From an uncultured Candidatus Saccharibacteria bacterium (GTDB lineage: Bacteria > Patescibacteriota > Saccharimonadia > Saccharimonadales > Saccharimonadaceae): 64,000 nt of DNA. The stretch is from the NCBI GenBank assembly GCA_937889535.1, contig CALBZW010000008.1, positions 1-64,000 on the forward strand, read 5' to 3'. Positions 60,754-64,000 of the stretch are shown here, piece by piece. The notes under the pieces were generated by a model. It did not search any database. It saw only the letters and a list, made by a program, of their open reading frames with translations, and had not been told where the DNA came from. Position 1 is the stretch's first letter. Every line of letters begins with the position of its first letter. The translations under genes and the position numbers were made by a program.

Positions 60754-61458
60754 TTAGCGGGTGGCGGGGTCGTAGACTTGACGGGGAATGAGCATCATTT
60801 GGAGTTTAGCGCTGGTTTGGTCGGGAGAGATTTCGACGTCCGAGATGTAGGAGAGACTGCCACGATCAATGAGAATTTCGTATTGATTGTCGTAGGCGGT
60901 ATCTGGGGAAAGCAAGCCAATAACTTCGTTGGCTTCAGCGGGGATGTGGTATTCGATGGCGATGTTGCATGATTTACGTAGTGGGTCATCGAAATCGTTG
61001 CGGTTGATGAAACTATGGTCTGAGGAGAGAGAAGTACTGGTGAAACCGGTTTCGAGGAAGAGGTTGTTCTCGAGATTCGCAAGGTCGTTCAGAGAATTAA
61101 TGCCGTAGCTAGAAAAGCTGTCAAGGTTAGTTCCGCGATGAGTAGTAAGGTCGATACCGGGGGCGGGTGCAGCCTGGATAGCATGGCGGATGTTCGCAAT
61201 ATCTTCTTCGGCGTTGGCGACTTTTTCTGGGGTTTGTTGACCGAGGGTGTCATAGTCCCACTGTCCGCGAGAAACTTGGTTGATGAGACGATAATTATAG
61301 CCAGAGTAACGCTTGAGGGCGGCTTTGTCTTCTGGATTGAGACATGGGTCGATTAAATCGGCGTATTCGGTAGCGAAAGTACTGAGTTCAGCGGGCGAGG
61401 CGGGTTCATGGTAGCCACGGTGAAGCGCGGAGTTAAGGAAAGATTCAATATCAGCCAT
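60754..61458 (-). CDS. ADP-ribosyltransferase toxin (R-STS-QxE), N-terminus frameshifted
   Basis: 234 residues from the first in-frame ATG in the present sequence. LKRYSGYNYRLINQ, THRGTN (Arg), TGFTSTSL (STS) and NQYEILIDRG (QxE) are the three active-site motifs of the R-S-E toxin class; Gln before x-E is typical of C3-like enzymes that modify Asn. Upstream the frame continues in one-copy form to a leaderless ATG at 61679 (TATAAT 61691-61686 on the minus strand), giving 295 residues, but a 38-bp tandem duplication at 61545-61620 breaks it. No signal peptide. Could target other bacteria or the host. Confidence 0.8.
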   Translation of the reverse strand: MADIESFLNSALHRGYHEPASPAELSTFATEYADLIDPCLNPEDKAALKRYSGYNYRLINQVSRGQWDYDTLGQQTPEKVANAEEDIANIRHAIQAAPAPGIDLTTHRGTNLDSFSSYGINSLNDLANLENNLFLETGFTSTSLSSDHSFINRNDFDDPLRKSCNIAIEYHIPAEANEVIGLLSPDTAYDNQYEILIDRGSLSYISDVEISPDQTSAKLQMMLIPRQVYDPATR

Positions 61459-61544
61459 GCGCCCCTGACGCTCGATTTCGCGGAGATAGAAATTGCAGGT
61501 GCGATTGGGGCTCTTGGTGGGGATATTGATGGTTGGGGTGGAAG

Positions 61545-61620
61545 TTTCGCCTGCGAAAGGAACATCTATTCCAGGATGTTCCTTTCGCCTGCGAAAGGAA
61601 CATCTATTCCAGGATGTTCC
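61545..61620 (-). repeat. 38-bp tandem duplication disrupting ADP-ribosyltransferase frame
   Basis: Two exact units, 61545-61582 and 61583-61620. Each contains TTTCGCCTGCGAAA and the hairpin GGAACATC...GATGTTCC. Counting bases from ATG 61679 to codon 61458: two copies give 221 nt (out of frame, stop after 37 codons), one copy gives 183 nt (in frame). Confidence 0.9.
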
Positions 61621-61699
61621 TGAGAGTTGATATCGGTTGTTGATTGGGACGGCTCAGACTCTGGATTTCTATTGGTCATAGGGTGATTATAACATGCTT

Positions 61700-61906
61700 T
61701 TGGCTTTTGTCCGTAGCGGGTATATTGGTATTAGTTCTGGTTATGTTAATAATATAGGTAACTATGGCTACGGTTGGCCGCGTACTGTTAACTCGTCAAC
61801 TAATGCTTACCGTTTGAACTTTGGTATTTCTAATATGAATCCGTCAAGTAGTGATAGTCGTTATATTGGTTTCCCCCTCCGCTGCCTCTACCCAGGTAGT
61901 GCCTAA
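61700..61906 (+). pseudogene. FISUMP C-terminal cassette 17 (class II ends)
   Basis: LAFVRSGY, NNIGNYGYGWPRTV, TNAYRLNF, NMNPSS, IGFPLRCLYPGSA. Almost all variable codons end in T or C (AAT, TAT, GGT, AGT, ATT). Tail-to-tail with cassette 18. Confidence 0.75.
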
Positions 61907-61924
61907 TGGAGGAAAGAGGAAGTA

Positions 61925-62141
61925 CGGCAGCGGAGGGAGCGACCGATGTAACGGGGGTTGTTATAGGATGGATCGACAAAAGTAGTACTGAGACCTAAGT
62001 AATAGGCGTAGGTGGATGATTTGGAGGTATGCGCCCAGACATCACCTTCTCTACCGATGTAGTAGACGCGACCATTGACGAGGTCAACAATTCCACTACG
62101 GACAAAAGCCAATGGTAACTGTACTATGGTGGTGGCGCCGG
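61925..62141 (-). pseudogene. FISUMP C-terminal cassette 18 (class I ends)
   Basis: Class I flank at 62113-62141, LAFVRSGI, GREGDVWAHTS, TYAYYLGL, VDPS, IGRSLRC. The tail spacer to cassette 17 is identical to that between cassettes 11 and 12, but the cores differ. Confidence 0.75.
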
Positions 62142-62205
62142 TGGAGATATATTATATCTATTATTTAAGATGTTTGGGTGTTAGTAAAGAAATGTATCTT
62201 AGGTA

Positions 62206-62234
62206 TTGACAAAATTAGTAATGTGTGCTACAAT
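62206..62234 (+). promoter_or_regulatory. Strong promoter of secreted protein
   Basis: TTGACA, 17-bp spacer, TACAAT. Followed by a 130-nt leader. Confidence 0.85.
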
Positions 62235-62240
62235 GAAGAC

Positions 62241-62369
62241 GTAACCGTTATGGCGTGACGCCATAGGATTACAGATATTGCCAGGGGGTCTGGCATTGTA
62301 ACCTGCTCTCTTAAGAGAGTAAATTGTTGGCTTTGGTTAGCCATGAACATTAAAAAGGAGGTCGAAAGT
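62241..62369 (+). promoter_or_regulatory. Leader with four consecutive hairpins
   Basis: TATGGCGT-G-ACGCCATA (62249-62265), TGCCAG...CTGGCA (62279-62295), CTCTCTTAAGAGAG (62306-62319) and TGGCT...AGCCA (62328-62343), then AAGGAGG. The CTCTCTT hairpin and ATGAACATTAAAAA also occur in element B5. May stabilise the mRNA or act as a thermometer or riboswitch. Confidence 0.6.
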
Positions 62370-63680
62370 ATGTTAAAACATGCAAAATTTTTGGCAACTA
62401 TGTTAATCTTGTCTTTGATGGTCGGCTTAATGCCGACTGGTTCGGTATTGGCAGCAGAAAGCGAGGTCACGGATGATGTGATTATGCTTGATGATGCCTC
62501 TGAAATTGCTGGCGATGACGGTGATACCATTGAACCTGAGGAACATTATTGGGTACGCTACGCTTGGGATGAGACTTCGCATTTACTGATATGCAAGTGC
62601 GGGGTTGAGGATTGTCCACAGGCTGGCGGAGGCAGTAGGGGCGCCCATACGTTTGACAAGTGGTGGGTTATTAAAGAGCCCACGGTTGATGAAGAAGGGT
62701 TGAGAAATCGCTCCTGTTGGTGTGGATACACTCAAGAAGAAGTGATTCCGAAGCTCGTGATTCATTCCTGGGAGCGCTATGCTTGGGACGAGGCTTCGCA
62801 TTGGCTTGTTTGCGTATGCGGAGTGGAGAATTGTCCGGAAGCCGGATCGGATAGTCGCGGAACTCACGATTTTAGTGAGTGGTCAGTTATTGAAGAAGCG
62901 ACGACCGAGAAGGATGGATTAAAGAATCGTTCCTGTTGGTGCGGATACACTCAGAATGAAGTAATCCCGAAGATTGAGACGGAAAAACCGGACGAGACTG
63001 AGAAGCCGGATGGAACGGAAAAACCGGAAGAAAAGCCTGGCGACATCGGGAAGCCGGATGAAAATCCTGATGAGACAACCAAGCCGGGCGAGACTGAAAA
63101 ACCGGGAGACTCTGGTAATCAGGGGACTGGCGATTCAACTAAGCCGGAAGAGAAACCGGGTGAGACGACAAAACCTGATGACGGAACGTCTGGCTCAGGG
63201 TCGAATAATAATGGGGGAGATTCGACGCAGCCAAGTACTCCGGGTGCGATTCGGCCAGTGTGGCCGGTGCAGCCGATACGACCGATACGGCCAATACGGC
63301 CAACGTATCCGGAATGGATAGAGAGACCGTTGAGGCCAATAGAGCCATTGAAGCCTTTAAAGCCGGTGAAACCGCAGAAGCCACAGATACTGAAGCCGGT
63401 TAAGGTGTATCAGATCACTATTACGAATGCACCGAAAACACTGAAAGTCGGTAAAAAGATAAAGCTGAAAGTGCGGTGCGACATGGCGAATGTTAAGAAC
63501 AAGAAGGTTACCTGGAAATCCAGTAATTGTAAATACGCTACTGTCAGTAAAAATGGCGTAGTGAAGGCAAAGAAGGCTGGTAAAGGTAAAACTGTGAAAA
63601 TTACGGCGATTGCTAAAGGGTATACCAGCAAGAACGCTCTGATTAGAGTGAAAGTCGTCGTAAAGATTAAGATAAAATGA
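62370..63680 (+). CDS. Secreted repeat protein with Big_2-like domain
   Basis: 436 residues; AAGGAGG 8 nt upstream selects this start. A signal peptide (MLKHAKFLATMLILSLMVG...VLA-AES) is followed by two 70-residue Cys-rich repeats (YAWDETSHLLICKCGVEDC...NRSCWCGYT; then the second with SHWLVCVCGVENC). Each has five Cys and could bind zinc or form disulfides. Then a Pro/Glu/Thr/Lys linker (ETEKPDETEKP), a RPIRPI run, and a bacterial Ig-like Big_2 domain (about 350-430: VTWKSSNCKYATVSKNGVVKAKKAGKGKTVKITA). No LPxTG or membrane anchor. Likely an adhesin or wall-bound protein. Confidence 0.85.
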   Translation: MLKHAKFLATMLILSLMVGLMPTGSVLAAESEVTDDVIMLDDASEIAGDDGDTIEPEEHYWVRYAWDETSHLLICKCGVEDCPQAGGGSRGAHTFDKWWVIKEPTVDEEGLRNRSCWCGYTQEEVIPKLVIHSWERYAWDEASHWLVCVCGVENCPEAGSDSRGTHDFSEWSVIEEATTEKDGLKNRSCWCGYTQNEVIPKIETEKPDETEKPDGTEKPEEKPGDIGKPDENPDETTKPGETEKPGDSGNQGTGDSTKPEEKPGETTKPDDGTSGSGSNNNGGDSTQPSTPGAIRPVWPVQPIRPIRPIRPTYPEWIERPLRPIEPLKPLKPVKPQKPQILKPVKVYQITITNAPKTLKVGKKIKLKVRCDMANVKNKKVTWKSSNCKYATVSKNGVVKAKKAGKGKTVKITAIAKGYTSKNALIRVKVVVKIKIK

Positions 63681-63723
63681 TAAGACCCCCTTTAATATAG
63701 ATTGTAGTTTGTAAACTACAAGG

Positions 63724-63757
63724 AAAGCCGCTCTACAATAGAGCGGCTTTAACTTTT
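63724..63757 (+). terminator. Terminator of secreted protein gene
   Basis: AAAGCCGCTCT-ACAAT-AGAGCGGCTTT followed by AACTTTTT. A second small inverted repeat (TTGTAGTTT/AAACTACAA) lies just before it. Confidence 0.85.
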
Positions 63758-63778
63758 TAGATGAATATCAACAGGAAA

Positions 63779-63802
63779 CTTCGTCGCTGACGCTCCTCAG
63801 CG
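63779..63802. repeat. Short repeat shared with 47008-47030
   Basis: CTTCGTCGCTGACGCTCCTC + AGCG, matching the copy near tRNA-Arg except for two positions. The following GCGGGCTTCGCCC can form a small hairpin. Confidence 0.6.
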
Positions 63803-63835
63803 GGCTTCGCCCTACGAACCTGGGCTCGAATCATG

Positions 63836-63888
63836 ACTTTTCTTACAGAAAAGTAAAATCACCATACCTACGGCATGATGATTTTACT
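63836..63888. repeat. Two adjacent hairpins beside tRNA-Ser
   Basis: ACTTTTCT-TAC-AGAAAAGT and AAGTAAAATCA...TGATGATTTTACTT, sharing AAGT, so only one can form fully at a time. Layout like 46898-46969. Confidence 0.7.
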
Positions 63889-63891
63889 TCC

Positions 63892-63981
63892 TGGCGGAAG
63901 CGACAGGATTCGAACCTGCGAAAGGCGTAAACCTTTACACGCTTTCCAAGCGTGCGCCTTCAACCACTCGGCCACACTTCC
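63892..63981 (-). tRNA. tRNA-Ser (GGA anticodon)
   Basis: 90 nt with encoded CCA, long variable arm (TAAAGGTTTACGCCTTTC region), anticodon loop TTGGAAA (GGA, reads UCC/UCU), T-arm GCAGG-TTCGAAT-CCTGT. Acceptor GGAAGTG/CGCTTCC with one G-U pair. Confidence 0.95.
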
Positions 63982-64000
63982 ACTGCTGTGATTATAACAC

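Noticed and set aside
1098..62141. Cassettes as integron gene cassettes
   Set aside because: They are scattered singly in both orientations, with no attC-like sites between and no integron integrase.
1..64000. CRISPR array or cas genes
   Set aside because: No regularly spaced direct repeats of suitable length; the only tandem repeats are the 23-bp and 38-bp units, with no spacers.
1..64000. Diversity-generating retroelement reverse transcriptase
   Set aside because: No protein with reverse-transcriptase motifs is encoded in this window; any DGR would have to act from elsewhere.
1..64000. Alternative genetic code (UGA as Gly), as in other CPR lineages
   Set aside because: Many genes end at TGA with correct family lengths, and UGA is not needed inside any recognised gene.

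Overview
The window looks like part of a small, host-associated genome of the Candidate Phyla Radiation, most likely Candidatus Saccharibacteria (TM7). The evidence is reduced, tightly packed genes, a standard genetic code, -10 boxes (TATAAT) a few bases from many start codons (leaderless mRNAs), a complete type IV pilus locus, typical CPR housekeeping genes (tsaD, rpsF-ssb-rpsR, efp, ftsK, rpsO, pnp, truB) and fragments of the FISUMP domain (Fibrobacter succinogenes major paralogous domain). A bile-salt-hydrolase-like enzyme suggests an animal gut. The assignment is inferred; no rRNA is present.

Layout. 1-8 kb: unknown Cys-rich protein, FemAB-like transferase, MazF/PemK toxin, tsaD, a ~620-nt structured RNA with its own promoter and terminator, phosphotransacetylase, AAA/DUF4143 ATPase. 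8-20 kb: 6S-like RNA, possible attenuator, SufS-like desulfurase, CdiA-type nuclease, DHH-like protein, truB, rpsO, pnp. 20-32 kb: ftsK, rpsF-ssb-rpsR, efp, RhuM-Fic protein, and the run pepE-folC-TlyA-like-amidohydrolase-membrane protein. 32-43 kb: type IV pilus genes pilM, pilN, pilO, a small EF-hand protein, pilB, pilT, pilC, pilin and pilD. 43-49 kb: HD hydrolase, nucleoside-deoxyribosyltransferase-like protein, Xer recombinase, ndk, tRNA-Arg, PH-domain protein, SurA-like chaperone, tRNA-Gly. 49-64 kb: C39-like peptidase, MacB-like ABC exporter, HdeD-like protein, bile salt hydrolase, an NDT-HD fusion, GT2 glycosyltransferase, an ADP-ribosyltransferase toxin interrupted by a 38-bp duplication, a large secreted Big-domain protein and tRNA-Ser.

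The most striking content lies between the genes. Eighteen short cassettes (~190-210 bp, both strands) encode only the C-terminal half of a FISUMP / C-type-lectin-like domain: constant RSG near the start, W(S/T)xT and AY in the middle, and LRC at the end, with hypervariable residues between. None lies in a full-length gene here, yet their frames are open, with one late stop as the exception. Their ends are nearly identical while their cores differ. They look like silent donors for gene conversion into an expressed surface or pilus protein elsewhere, possibly combined with retroelement-type (DGR) diversification. They travel with three partner modules: (i) five long palindromes with covarying arms, (ii) five small-ORF elements whose predicted mRNA ends are complementary, resembling type I toxin mRNAs, and (iii) a shared promoter-like motif that also precedes the MazF toxin and the nuclease toxin. 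Together they form a dispersed modular system that I do not recognise as described.
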